Shown: positions 42,001 to 53,759 of the stretch, one piece after another
How the letters are laid out: each line of letters begins with the position of its first letter
Position numbering within the stretch: the stretch's first letter is position 1
Assembly (NCBI GenBank): GCA_935421135.1
Contig: OW285191.1
Span: forward strand, 12,031,700 to 12,095,699
Direction: 5' to 3'
Length of the DNA stretch: 64,000 bases
From: Bugulina stolonifera
Lineage: Eukaryota > Bryozoa > Gymnolaemata > Cheilostomatida > Bugulidae
The notes under the pieces: generated by a model
Told to the model about the DNA's origin: nothing
What the model saw: only the letters and a program-made list of their open reading frames with translations
Database searches by the model: none
Program-made: the position numbers and the translations under genes

Positions 42001-45000
42001 GTAAACAAAGAAGTTATTTCTCCTGATTCAGACTTGACTAAAATGTCGAGTAGTCCATGCTAATAGAACTATAACTTCTATGATACTGATAATTCTAAAT
42101 AGTCCCTGCGATATTCAACATTCCATGGATTTGTGGAATAGAGGCTATGCTAGGCTGTATGATGATGGCACTTACAAAATGCATATTGTAATAATATTAT
42201 AAGCGATGTCCAGTAGATTTATAGATCCAATCCAATCTAGAAGACTGCACAATGAGATAGTATACTTAGTTAGCTTACCATCCAAGTCTCTGTGCATGTT
42301 TCCTACATTAACTGTGCTGTCCAGCATCTCTATATTATCAGGGTCATCACACTCTGTACCATCAAATGTAACAAACCAACGGGCACAAACGCCATACTGG
42401 GAACCACCTGCCTTTACATTCAGGTGAACAATCACTCTCAATCCAGAGTTATCTTCTTTCTTAGGATAGGTAACTGTCTACAAGTGCCACAACTCATATA
42501 AATATTATACAGTCATGTACTCTACTGCAAGGAGTAAAAAGGTAATTGAATTAGTAAATTGGTTAAACTAGAAACATAGGCTATAGTTACCATAACAGCT
42601 CCAGAGTTCTGATCATCCCCAACAGCATCAGACCAGTAGTGTCTTAAGTTGTTATACTCTCTCATCAAATCACATGCTCTAGTTTGATCACCTGTAATAT
42701 GCTAGTCAAGTACACTGGAACTTGCTTAATTCAAGCTCCAAGGGACCACCATTTTTGGTTTGAATTAGCCATGAGTTTGATTTATGTGATAACCTAATTT
42801 TGTATACATTGCATTTTGTACTGGTATTTTCTACGCATAGTAGGCCTACTATTCTTATTTTCGTAACACTATTCCTATTTTACATGTAGGCCTAGTTGTA
42901 TGTTCATGGATGCATGCATGCATGCATGAGTTTGCATTTGCTTCAACTGTGAATATACATGTAATTTAAGGAATGCCATTTTTACCATGAAAGCTTCCTG
43001 GTTAATAAAACTGGTACACAGGTACTGTTTATTACGGTCAAAACTACAACACTGCAAATCGGCAGATTACAAGTAATGGATCAAATGTACAGGATAAAAG
43101 TATGAAACTAATTGGGAGGAAAAAGTCAAATTTGAGATACACTGGAAATGAAAGAGGATAACTTCATAACTTCAAGCTGTAGCTATGCCAAAGATGTGTT
43201 TGGCTATGCCACTGTTATTTTACTATGATTATGTTCTAATAAAGCTGAGATCCCAGGCTTTTTGACTAATTTATAAGGCTTTAATTTTGACTGATAAGCA
43301 GTGGCAAATAATGCTTTCAGCTGAGCAATTAGAACATGCTTTCAGGCTAGGCTAATCCAGATCATCTTGAATTTTAGACTGAACAAATTATCAGCAGTTT
43401 ATTTCCAATAAACGGCTATGGATTTTAATTTAAATTGGAAGCAGTGATGAATGCTCTTTTATTAGTTTATTAGCAGTTTATTTCCAATAAATGGTTATAG
43501 ATTTAAATTAAAATTGGAAGCAGTGGTAAGTGCTCTTCGGGGCTTAGCAATAATACTTTTATTTATTATCTTTTATAACTCAATGAAAGAAAAGCAAGCT
43601 GTAGGAGTTTGAATTATACATAATAAATCCGAATTATATATTGCCATTTGTATAGTGCTCAGCAGGAACCAAGGTTAGTAGTTTGAACTATCCAAGTTTT
43701 CGAATTGACCGAGGCCAAATTAATCTAGTTCAACTGTATATATATACACAGCATATACACAGCATTTACCTGCAAAATGTCTATTTATACCCATATAGCC
43801 AGAGTTTATTGACATTGATACCTAGCCCAGCCCGCACCCTCCGTGTGCATTAAAATTAATATTTATTCACATTTATATTTTCCCCAGAGAAAGACGACAA
43901 CTTTTTTATCCTAATTGATGTAGCTTGTGCCAAGGTTGGGTCCAAGTTGGACTTGAAGTCAACAATTCAAGTCATTTCTAAAATTGCAGGGTCAAAACTA
44001 GTTGAAGTTAGGTCCGTTCTACCCTAAATCAAGTCAAGTTACCATGCAGTGCAAATCGGATGCCCTATCAAGTCAACATCAAGTCAAAATGCAAATTATT
44101 GTGAAATAAAAACAATCTTCTGTCTTAAAAACAATCTACATTGTAACAGCGCACCTCACTTTGACTAATTAAAAGCACAAAACCTACACTGATTTGATTC
44201 TATTTCTTTAAAATCAGCAATATTGGCTAGGCAGATTCTCAAGTGAAGGTCACAAATCCTTCACTTTTTTCCAAATCAAATCACATTGATAGGCGAGTTC
44301 AAGTCGAGTCAAGTCATACAGTAGGCGAGTATTAGATCAAGTTGATTTTTTGTGACTTGACTTGGCAACTCAAGTTAAAACTACGACTTGCTCCTAGCTC
44401 TGGTTTCTACTCATGTTCTGATGTACATGAATATTTTTCCTACTTTATCAGGTCAAAGTAAAAGATTTTACGCTAAAAACACCCAAATAATTAATAGTTG
44501 TTTATTCTGGTTAGAAGTAGGCACAAAGTTTCAATTTTAATTCATACAAGGTAATAAATACAAATATAATGAATGTTGAGAGATGTTGAATGTTTGTATG
44601 TTTGTACTCGGTTGTATGAAAATAATTATGTTGATACTCTTACCTAAGCAAACAGCAGCATCAAGTTTTATACCAGAACATCCTTCAATACAGACCTCAC
44701 TACCACTGCATTCTCTACCACTGCAATTACGCTCCTATTGTTATCAATGAAACAAACACAATGAGTGTTGGATTGTATCTTTGTTGTAGTGTTACAAAGT
44801 AATAAATCTTTTATGTACATGGTTTCTACTCATGTTCTGATGTACATGTACATGTACGTACACATAATGTATACCCACAATCTTTTACATGCAAGTGCAT
44901 TACATTGCTGTAAATCAAATCACATTCCAAGCTCTGTATTACACTTAATTTCGTCTAATTATATTACATTGGATCTCTGGCATTACGTTGCACTACATAA

Positions 45001-46412
45001 CATCATGACGTCATATGTAAATTGCTTCAATTTGAATATGAATCAATAGAGTACTAATGTTACCTCTCCTTTCTTCAAGAACTCTATGAAATGTCCAACT
45101 GGAGTGCTCTCACTGGAGGGAATCAATACCTCAGTCGATGTTCCATTCATCTCATAGCACTTGCCACCTATGCAATGCACACGTAATACAGAAATATGTA
45201 ACATAGATAAACAATTATATTCTGCTGGTACTAGTAGAGATCGATATAAAATCTTTCACCATCTTTTAATTTACTTTACTTCTACATTTACTCAGTTTAG
45301 CTAAAAGTTATGATGGATTGCGAAGACACAGTGTATGATTATATAATCTCAAGACACCGAACCGCAAGCCCTCATCAAATTTCAAAATGTTTAAAATTTC
45401 GAAAAACAGTGATGCCGACTGTTTATAGGTAGCTAGAATAAGGTGTGAAATGTTCTGTATTTACCACCATTATCAAACCTAGGAAATCATTACGTGGTGT
45501 TAGGAACATGAACTTTTGATTACCTGTTACCTAATTACCTATTTCTATAATTATGCAATTCTGTCACTAAAACTAACAAAAGTAGTCACTCTTTCCTTTC
45601 AGTATACATCATGAAGTTAGTTACTCACGATTGACCTCATTGCAAAGCCTGAGTAATTTAAAGATTTAATCGTTTGTACTTTTTCTAAAGCAGAAGAGAC
45701 TGACCTTGACTATATTATTATATATAAAAATGTATGTATGATGCGACAATTACTGCAATAGAAACTTTAACCACCTTACAGCCTAAATTATAGATAATGA
45801 GTCTAATTATTTAGACACTTACTAGTTTTATCTCTGAAGACACTTGTACAGCCAAAAGGATATGACTTCATACAACCGATCACACACTCTACAATACTTC
45901 TAGAACCAGATGTTCTGGTGATTGAAGGGTTCTTTGGAGAGATGCTGACATCTTTTGTAATGGTTGACCGATCACATTGTGGTAAATCTGAAATTATATT
46001 AATCAGTTTCACATGGTGGAAAATATCCATATACGTATATTCCTTTGACAAATACAAAGCAACAGTTCTTGCCAATAAAAATATAAAACCGACAAGTGAT
46101 GGATGTTAAATTTTCATGTTATCTTTCCTGTAAGGTACATGCTGAAGTATTGTGGGTAGTGTTCAAGAAATAAACATAAACTGAAAGTGTTAGTGCTTAC
46201 GTACGTGCATCAAAATAATGTTCATGGTGATATAGTAACAGTGAATAAACAACCTATGGAGAGGAACCTCATAAATAATACAGAAAGTCAAGCAGTAGAC
46301 AAGTGATTATACGACTTGTTGTTTTACCTAAAACACCGTTAAATTCCACTGCATGACCAGCCACTGACAGCCACCAGGTTATACACGAGAGAAATGTCTC
46401 TAGTTTCACCAT
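38109..46412 (-). CDS. secreted PAN + triple CTHRC1-like domain protein, paralogue 1
   Basis: Fourteen exons, high to low: 46328-46412, 45823-45987, 45064-45167, 44644-44734, 42591-42691, 42279-42477, 41341-41496, 41086-41198, 40188-40294, 39734-39843, 39405-39578, 38887-39094, 38571-38668, 38109-38296. All have consensus splice sites and the frame is continuous over 1,899 bases (632 residues, stop TAA). Residues 1 to about 25 are a signal peptide; about 30-118 a PAN/Apple-like domain; 119-148 a Cys-rich link; about 150-300, 302-468 and 469-632 three domains like the C-terminal globular domain of CTHRC1 (RW[YF].TFDG.EC.. and G.C.G...G...ELVVE.C motifs). No Gly-X-Y repeats are present. The protein is presumably extracellular. 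In vertebrates CTHRC1 is a secreted matrix and Wnt-modulating factor; transferring that role here is inference. Confidence 0.85.
39405..41198 (-). CDS. paralogue 1 exons 8-11: CTHRC1-like domain 2
   Basis: Four exons. The core is CGRWYVKVDGTDC and the end is [22 protein letters not shown] with [14 protein letters not shown], the closest of the three domains to vertebrate CTHRC1 (GxCxGxGxGxVxVxIWVxxC). An intron splits the Trp codon of the RWY motif in phase 2; domain 1 lacks this intron. Confidence 0.85.
41341..42691 (-). CDS. paralogue 1 exons 5-7: CTHRC1-like domain 1
   Basis: Three exons encode the domain: an N-terminal strand region with [10 protein letters not shown], the core GVCARWFVTFDGTECDDP, and the end DGTCYGLEAGN...CAGFPYSD...[13 protein letters not shown]. 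The RW[YF].TF[DN]G.EC core and the TGW.S.SRI.IEE-like end are hallmarks of the CTHRC1 C-terminal domain. Exon junction phases are 1-0, 0-1 and 1-1. Confidence 0.8.
42692..44643 (-). other. long intron 4 of paralogue 1
   Basis: No exon was found. It contains a diverged tandem duplication of about 78 bases at roughly 43391-43540 (shared AGCAGTTTATTTCCAATAAA and AATTGGAAGCAGTG) and a stretch at about 43930-44390 unusually rich in CAAGTC/GACTTG strings. Confidence 0.6.
45064..46412 (-). CDS. paralogue 1 exons 1-3: signal peptide and PAN/Apple-like domain
   Basis: Exon 1 encodes MVKLETFLSCITWWLSVAG, a typical cleavable signal peptide, and the ATG is matched in position by paralogue 2. Exons 2 and 3 encode one Cys-rich domain: CDRS..., ECVIGC (C-x3-C), GCTSVFRD, then GKCYEM and HFIEFLKK. 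This Cys pattern and the final hydrophobic strand resemble PAN/Apple domains, which usually bind proteins or carbohydrates. Introns are phase 1, phase 1 and phase 0. Confidence 0.75.
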
Positions 46413-47944
46413 TTCTCTTTGCGTAGAAAGGAATCTCTCAGCAGAATTTGATAAGTTGATCTCCCTATCAGCCTAGATTTGTTGTACTGAATAGAGACCC
46501 AACCAAGTTGTAGAATGATCAACTCTTGTGAGTGTTGATATGTTTCACTATTCTAATAGTTTATTGATTAGTATAGCACAGAAATCTAAGTCCAGAAACC
46601 AATCTCCCTTTTATTGCAGACATTAACTGAAAGGAGATTGTACACGTAAGTGCCCATAATAACAATATGTGAATTTACCAACAGCAATTTCCTCTGGATT
46701 TTAAACCAAATGTTAGGCTAATGTGTTGATATGTGGTCTATAATTATGTATACTCGCGATTTTGATAACTTATGGCCTATTCAACACAATCAGTTTCTAG
46801 TGGTCATTAGTATATTATTATAATATATTATAATATATATTATTTTGAAAATCACTTTCAGCGCAATATTGATTAGCATTAATTATATGTATGCAAAATA
46901 TCCTAGTTATAAAATAAAAGCTGGAAAGCAATTATTAGACCTTGATAATAATCAGTCAGCTCTTTAATGAGAAATCAAATTCAAAGTAAAGTATTCAAAA
47001 AATAATCTTATTCAGGAAATGCAGCTTCTACTGAATGTTGAAAGCTGTTGGCTTTTATTTCCTACCGTAAATTGATTTTAATAGTGCAATAAATTGTTAC
47101 TTTTAATTACTATATTTTCTTCACCAACAAGAAAATATCCGTCTTTGAACTAATGCCAGTCATTTGCAGAAAGTAGTGTATATACATTGTATTAAGTCCC
47201 TGTAATGGGGGAACCATTATGTGACATTGGACTTGATTACCTAAATTCCTCAGCCATGTAACAAAACAAAACAATTAGATAGACTTCTTAACATACCCAA
47301 GGACCTGTCCCATGGTATACAACAGAACCATAGTATATTATTTACCCACTAGATGCGAAGTCCTAACTCACCAAGTAGCTATACTCTTTGTTCAAATACA
47401 AGTTTTTGCAACTTTTTATCAACAGTTCAGCATAATATTGTTATACATGTATGATTAAACTGCATGCACATTCACCAACCCAAATTACATAGACTGCAGG
47501 CCGATTTCGGCTAGAAAACTTTCTGCTGCAAATAGCATTTTCTCCTGTATCATTACAGGGTGCAAGCCAAATATCAAATGACTACAAATCTCCCATCTCC
47601 CAGATGTTTAGTTTGGATATAACTACAATATACATGTACATGTATGTATTGTGACAAGTATGAAACTAGAGTTGTGTGAAATAATGATCATGTAATTGCA
47701 CTAATATAACAATAGCTACTTGCAAATACTTCATCTCTTAAGAAAAAGTATTTTCTTTTATACACTGTGTGTAAATATTGTGGTGATTCGGGCGATATCA
47801 ACACTGCATGACTTTTACATGTAATATGTGTACATTGTGTATAATATTGAGTTCTATTTGAATTAATGTACCTTGTACATGTATAAGGCCCAGGGCTAAG
47901 CTTCTGTACATCCTTTGTAACTACTGTATCATCTTGTACTCATT

Positions 47945-48190
47945 GTAGCTCTATGGCCGACTGGTAGCACCGGCCTTTTGTAGCCGAACCCCGTGTACCT
48001 ATTATTATGTCCTAGTCGTCTCTCCTGGTGCTCGGTTGTACCCGATATAATTTTGCAATTATATTATATTGGACCCTCACCGGATGTAGCCAGAAATAAT
48101 ATTGGTATATAAAAGAGAGCATTTCACTGTTTTAGTAGTTAGTTGTTCCTTGTATAGCAATAAAGACATTTCTATATACATGTACTGTAT
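47945..48190 (+). mobile_element. solo-LTR-like block (plus strand)
   Basis: A TATATAAAAG box (48106-48115) is followed 45-50 bases later by AATAAA (48159-48164) and a CATTTCTATATA stretch similar to the other LTR-like blocks. The upstream part is more GC-rich than its surroundings and carries short palindromic pieces (GGCCGACTGG...CCGGCC). No retroviral-type coding sequence is seen nearby. Confidence 0.35.
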
Positions 48191-48286
48191 AATGCAACGA
48201 ATAAAATAGATTAACCCAAGAGCACTTTTTTTAAATGCTTTGTTATCTCATGTAAAGAGACAAGTTATAATCTAAGACAATTACTA

Positions 48287-48292
48287 TTTATT
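48287..48292 (-). terminator. candidate polyadenylation signal of the Kunitz gene
   Basis: AATAAA on the minus strand, about 105 bases downstream of the TGA at 48396-48398. Confidence 0.45.
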
Positions 48293-48395
48293 TTACCAAC
48301 TAAAGATAAACTGTTGTCAACCATAAGCAGAGTGTGCGTTAGTTTGCATAAATTATAATATACATACAATATAAGATTAATACATGTTATGTAGG

Positions 48396-48900
48396 TCAAT
48401 GACTGGCGACCATCTTCTTAAAGGGTCCACAAGTAAAGTCACATTCTTCTTGTGTTCTGCAACAAATGTGAGAATGTAGGCTATTCATGTACATGTCAGC
48501 TAGAACGAGTTATAAGATGATATAATTTATAGTATGCTACATGCTACATAATTGTTGTGTTTCATATGAAGTTCTACTCTTGCATCTAGTTACACTAAAA
48601 TAATTATAGCCTTCGACTCCAATTTTGTCTAAATATGTAAGAGTGTTACAAATGTATCAACTGCTTACTGCATTGCTTAGACTAGTATAATTTTAACTTA
48701 TATAATGCAGAGTAACTCACTCAAATTGATTCTCGTTTCCATTACATGTGTAATAGAAGCGCTTGCATTTTCCAGTATGTAGGTCAAAAAAGTATCTTGT
48801 TGTCATAAGATTAACTGAACAATCCCCTTCTACTTTTCTCTGCTCAATGCAAACTTTTGCTACCAATGTTTCACATCTTTGAAAGCAATCTTTGAATGAT
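48396..48900 (-). CDS. intact third Kunitz domain (two exons)
   Basis: Exons 48721-48900 and 48396-48456 join in phase 2 to give a complete six-Cys Kunitz fold: CIEQRKVEGDC, RYFFDLHTGKCKRFYYTC, NGNENQF and EECDFTC. Spacings are 9, 17, 6, 12 and 3, close to the canonical 8, 15, 7, 12 and 3. The residue after Cys 2 (the P1 position) is Ser rather than Lys/Arg, so trypsin inhibition is not expected. It ends MVASH then TGA. Confidence 0.75.
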
Positions 48901-50116
48901 CTAGAAGCACAGATAAAGCATACTATAGGATAAACAGTTTCCCAACAAGCATTCACTACTACTGCATATATTGGTTCATGTTTAAAAGGGCTCTTATTTT
49001 CTTGAAAGTACCGTAATTCTCAACACCCATGAGTGCACTCTCTTTTGTGTACTAACATAATTATATAATCGCTAAAAACATAAAAACAGTCAAATATGTT
49101 ATCCGTTTGGATACTCTGTGGCTCTTTCATAAATTAAACTGACAGTCAACTTGAAGGTAATTCACGGTATGAGCGTAAAAACTGGTTTACACCTACATGT
49201 ACCTGTATTTATTCCCGTTTCCTCCTTGACCACTGTAACTGAACTGCTGGCACATTCTGGCAGATGGGTTGTAGTAGTATCTAATGTGTTTCTTGGTTTC
49301 AGTCCCATACTCACTAGGCTAGACACAGACACTTGTAGACTTGTCTCTGCATTCTTTCCACGTACTGTGAATTAATATAATATTTACTGTCATCAAAAAA
49401 AGTAAAAATTCAAATATTTGATTCCATTTTCCTCTATAGCCTATACAGAGAGGGAATTATAGGCAGAGCCAAGGTTAAGCAAGAATAATGATATTAATGC
49501 AAATACTTGACTCACTCAAATAGATTTTTGTTATCAGGTGTTCCTTCATCCTTAATATATTAACAATCTCTCTGTAACTGATCGTAGTAGTAACGATATA
49601 GCTCTAATCGGTTGCTAGCAACCATATATGGCCTTTCTACACATGTTCGATCTAAAATATGCAATCATATAATCTGCGTAACACTACTGTTGTTAGATAT
49701 GTTTAGGAAAATAATTATAACACTCGTACAAGTGATGTCACTACCTGTTATGAGTGTGCTCCCACTTTAGTACGCCGCTATACTTCAGCAGAGCAGAGAA
49801 TTAGAAAATCATACCAATAGCAAATTAAGTACCAGATGTATCCAAACAAGAACTCTTGCATACTTAAGAGAATTTCCAGATAGGAACCAGCGATTCCTAC
49901 AGCTACTAACAGAAAGAAATAGCAAGAGTTAGAACTTGTGACCCTTTGAACCAATAACTCTATCTGGTCAATGTACTGATGAAGGGGTAAATATTATTTA
50001 AATATCAACTTTAAAATTATAAATATTCACTCACCAGAAGAGTTCACAGTTGGGATGCCTGTGAGAATTACCAATAGGTTGGCAAACACATTCATCATAA
50101 GGTCACAGCTGTTCAT
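48396..50116 (-). pseudogene. five-exon secreted multi-Kunitz gene with two in-frame stops
   Basis: Exons, high to low: 50035-50116 (signal peptide, MNSCDLMMNVFANLLVILTG), 49516-49651, 49203-49364, 48721-48900 and 48396-48456. All splice sites and phases (1, 2, 2, 2) agree. The frame is nevertheless broken by TAA at 49560-49562 and TAG at 49319-49321. Three Kunitz (BPTI-type protease inhibitor) domains straddle the junctions. Domain 1 has lost Cys 2, 4 and 6. Domain 2 has lost Cys 2 and 4, which form the C14-C38 disulfide of BPTI. Domain 3 keeps all six. It is probably a decaying gene, unless domain 3 is made from another start such as the ATG at 48956. Confidence 0.6.
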
Positions 50117-50859
50117 CTTCTATGATGTTAAATCAAGTTAATGCAAACGGTGGCTATGTTAAGGTATGTCTCTCACCAAACTATAAAGAACTGTGTATTG
50201 GTAGCAGCCAAGTCCATCTTACAACTTTGTAAGTAGTACCAGCAAACAATGCCGTTTGTGTTAAAGATAATATAATGTTCTATCACCTGTGAACACATAG
50301 CATACATTGTCTATTGTCAATTTTCCATTTTTCATGGCTAATCCACCATAATTTAACATGCAAACTTATAATATTCTGAGATTAGTAGACAGTAGTTGTG
50401 TGTAAAAGGCAGAGGAATAAGATAAAGGCACAGACTCTAATTGAAATGTATATCACATATTCCAACAACCAGTGTATCTAAGTGCTATTATAATCTATGG
50501 TACATTAGTACATATATAGTTGTAGTGTTATGGAACTACACTGTACATTGATGTAACCATAATGCTGTTAACTGTATAGCTATTATATTTACTGATAAAG
50601 AATAATATTGTGGTGAGGCAGACATTATTGGCCAAGACCCACATTTACTAGACAATGGCTTATTTACATACTAACTTGCACTCTATTCTTATGTCTCTGC
50701 TCTGTTTATTATCTTATATTGTGCACTTGCCCATTCTGATTGTAACTATTCATCAACTTGTTGTTAAACCTACCTTTGTGTATGGCTATATAGGACTGAG
50801 GTCCCTCTGAATAGTTACAATCCATTTGATATATTAAGTACATTGTTATATGCATTTTT

Positions 50860-51380
50860 TGACTATGACCGACCCAAGAGGTCGGCCCTCGCATCTTTTT
50901 CTTCCATATTCTTACGAAATACCTATGCTGATACTATATCCTACTTAGCCAGAACTTTAACTAGAAACCCTAATACTAATACTAATACTAATACTAATAC
51001 TAATACTAATACTAATACTAATACTAATACTAATACTAATACTAATACTAATACTAATACTAATACTAATACTAATACTAATACTAATACTAATACTAAT
51101 ACTAATACTAATACTAATACTAATACTAATACTAATACTAATACTAATACTAATACTAATACTAATACTAATACTAATACTATATGTAAAGCAAATGCTT
51201 TTAATATGCTAGTCAGTTGTTGCCTGGACTTCAATAAAGACACATCTATACAGATCTACAGTCTTCTTTCCAAACTAAGCTAGTTCCAGCTCTAAGTCCT
51301 ATTGGACTTAGAAGCCCTAACTCTCTACTAAGTAAGAACACACTAGGCAATAAATCAGACCTTATGGGTAGTACCTACAG
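50860..51380 (+). mobile_element. LTR-like block containing the TAATAC array
   Basis: The AATAAA at 51233-51238 lies in a 19-base string (51232-51250) identical to the minus-strand LTR-like block at 2019-2037. The upstream edge has ACCGACCCAAGAGGTCGGCC, a short inverted repeat that resembles the GACCGACCC/GGTCGGC strings near 2180. The TAATAC array sits between. Element ends are not defined. Confidence 0.3.
50971..51180. repeat. perfect hexanucleotide array (TAATAC)35
   Basis: Thirty-five uninterrupted copies over 210 bases. One frame reads as Asn-Thr dipeptides and the reverse as Leu-Val, which makes long but meaningless open frames on both strands. Confidence 0.98.
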
Positions 51381-53759
51381 GCTACAGCTCACAGCAATAA
51401 TCTATCACACAATACTGCTTCAGTCTTTTTACTCTTTTATGTAATGAGGAAGACCTAGCACCACTCATAGGCTCTTCCCACACTTGTATCACTATCGTTA
51501 CTCATGTGTATGCACAACTATACAGCAAAACATTACAATAAAGCAGTCTGGTGAACACATATATAGTGCATATGGTACACATACATGTTAGTAGTACATG
51601 TATATGGTACAGATGGAATATGGTACATGTACACGTAGTTCATGGTTGCAGTGTCTTTATGTGGTACACAGTCATTCTACATGGCGATGTATTATGCACT
51701 ACAATAATAAAGCTTCAAACAGGAAGCAGATATTTTGTGTAATCTTTAAACATCACAACCGAATGGCATATAATTTGTAGTTTTGAAAGTCATTATACTA
51801 TGATACAATGATACTATGATACTATAAAACTCCCAAATCAATTCAACCAGTGGTGGATCAATAGGTTGTAAACCTATTCTTTGCTTTGGTAACATCTACA
51901 CTGATGACTTTCATTTTTACTTCAATATATTTTATCTTAATGGTCTACCTCTTTCATCTGTTAAAATCATTTAAATACTTTGTAAACATACTGCTATTCA
52001 ATAAGCCAATACTGTGATGAATGGAGCATGTACCATTATTCTGGTCTTTATTCTTTTAATTGCTATCTAGAGATAAAAATGAACTTATCAGGCATTATTG
52101 ATCTTATTTCTAAGCTAAGAGATACACTTTCTATAATATGATATAGTATACATGGAACTCACAACCATATTATGTACTGATGAGACTTTGAAATATATTT
52201 CTTGCTGCCTGCATGCATGACACAGGTTGGCGACTAAACATTACACATTTTATAGTGACACCGTAGTATTAAAATTCTATATTTATGAATATTATTTTAG
52301 CACAACGGTGTATTGAAATATTCCACTGGTGCAAACAATATTTAGACAACAAACACTGTCACAAAACCACTATGTTAAACCACATATATTAGCACAGGTG
52401 CTGGAGTGTTCACTGTATGAGTAAGCCAGAAACTGACTGACAAGCCTACTTGTCTAATTGCCAACATAATATTTCCTTATGTTACTCACAACATAATAAC
52501 AAAACCTACGAAAAACTCTCTCAGTATGTGCACTCAGTGAATATAAAATGTCAATAGGTTGTATGATAAGCAACGAGGATACATCAACTAAAAACAATAA
52601 ATATTTTCAACTGCCATCAATAGCGTGCTACTACATGAAACATCAAAAACACTTAGTACTAATGGAAAAGTTAAAATTGACTGCTGACTGCATACAAGAG
52701 TATTTGAACAGCTAGCTATTGTGAGTGAAACACTGTTCAAATTTTAACTCTTGCTGGCTCTACCTTTAGTATTAAAAATATCATCACCTACTGCAGTACA
52801 TGTACATGTTTACTAAACACAGCCGAATCACACCGATTCTAGACATCAAAAACATGTTTATGTAACCATTATTAAAAGACTATAAATAGAACTCGTTGAA
52901 TTGCATGAATCGTAATTGCACCCTTTTGCCCAAGCAAAGCTCATAACATGGCTACAACCTAGTATCTACTTGTAGCTGCATGAAAGTAGCTCTTTACAGC
53001 GCTTACACTCGAAAGGGTGGGTTGACATTAAGTCCATGATGGTTGTACACAAGTCATTGGACAAAATCTGTTGTACATATTCATTGCACAACTATATAAT
53101 AAAAATAACACTTCAAACAGAGTTGTAAAATCTAACAGTTAATAGTTGCTATTAGTGTGCTATCTCATCTATTCCAGCGTTATGAACTGGAGAGCACTTA
53201 TAATTGAGTAAGCAGTCAGGTGGAAACTAGAGAATGCCAGGATTACAAGTTGGAAACTGGTTATGGTTTACCATTTGGTGAAGTATGAACTGAGATTGTA
53301 GGACGAATTTTCTGATTTGTGAGTACATACAAGCACATACTAGTAGTTGCAAGCACATGCTAGCACATGCTGAATGCCTTGTAGTGCATAAGCACAGTGC
53401 TAATAAATACTGAGTACACACTGGATGCAGTTGTTTGCATTTGGACTTAGGACTGCGGAAATAAACAATAAATCCAGCTCAGGTCAAACTGTCAAACTCT
53501 AGTATCACCTGTTTCCTCAATTCTACATTCCTACAACAGGACGTGGTGTTTTCTTCAGACATAAATCAATATATGAGCAACAGAAGGGTACCAATGGGTT
53601 TATGGCAGACAGGGATAGATTGTATTTGGATGCTTTTGGTCAGGCAATGGTACTAGAGATGTTAAATGCGCCGATTTGTTGTGGAGACAACTGCTGAAGA
53701 AGGAAAGAGTGAAATAAGTCCTTGAAGACTGCTTAACATCACAATATAGATTTCATGTA

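Larger units (their letters stand above)
46413..48395. other. intergenic region upstream of paralogue 1
   Basis: It should hold the promoter and 5' UTR of paralogue 1 (minus strand) and the 3' flank of the Kunitz gene. I cannot assign a start site. An LTR-like block lies at about 47945-48190. Otherwise it is AT-rich with no supported coding sequence. Confidence 0.5.
50117..53759. other. intergenic region between the Kunitz gene and paralogue 2
   Basis: No supported gene. It contains an LTR-like block with the large TAATAC array (about 50860-51380). Short direct repeats such as AGCACATGC occur near 53330-53370. The remainder is AT-rich unique-looking sequence. Confidence 0.55.

Noticed and set aside
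49203..49651. Reassigned stop codons (TAA/TAG read as Gln) to rescue the Kunitz domains
   Set aside because: TAA ends the zinc-finger gene and both secreted-protein genes at sensible places, so the standard code applies; mutation or decay is simpler.
49780..49930. Alternative exon between the Kunitz signal peptide and the first Kunitz exon
   Set aside because: A phase-1 acceptor and a phase-2 donor can be drawn, but the peptide is hydrophobic, lacks the Kunitz Cys pattern and has no counterpart.
50843..51283. 146-codon plus-strand frame with a long Asn-Thr run, and its antisense Leu-Val frame
   Set aside because: Generated entirely by the TAATAC array; no flanking coding character or splice partners.
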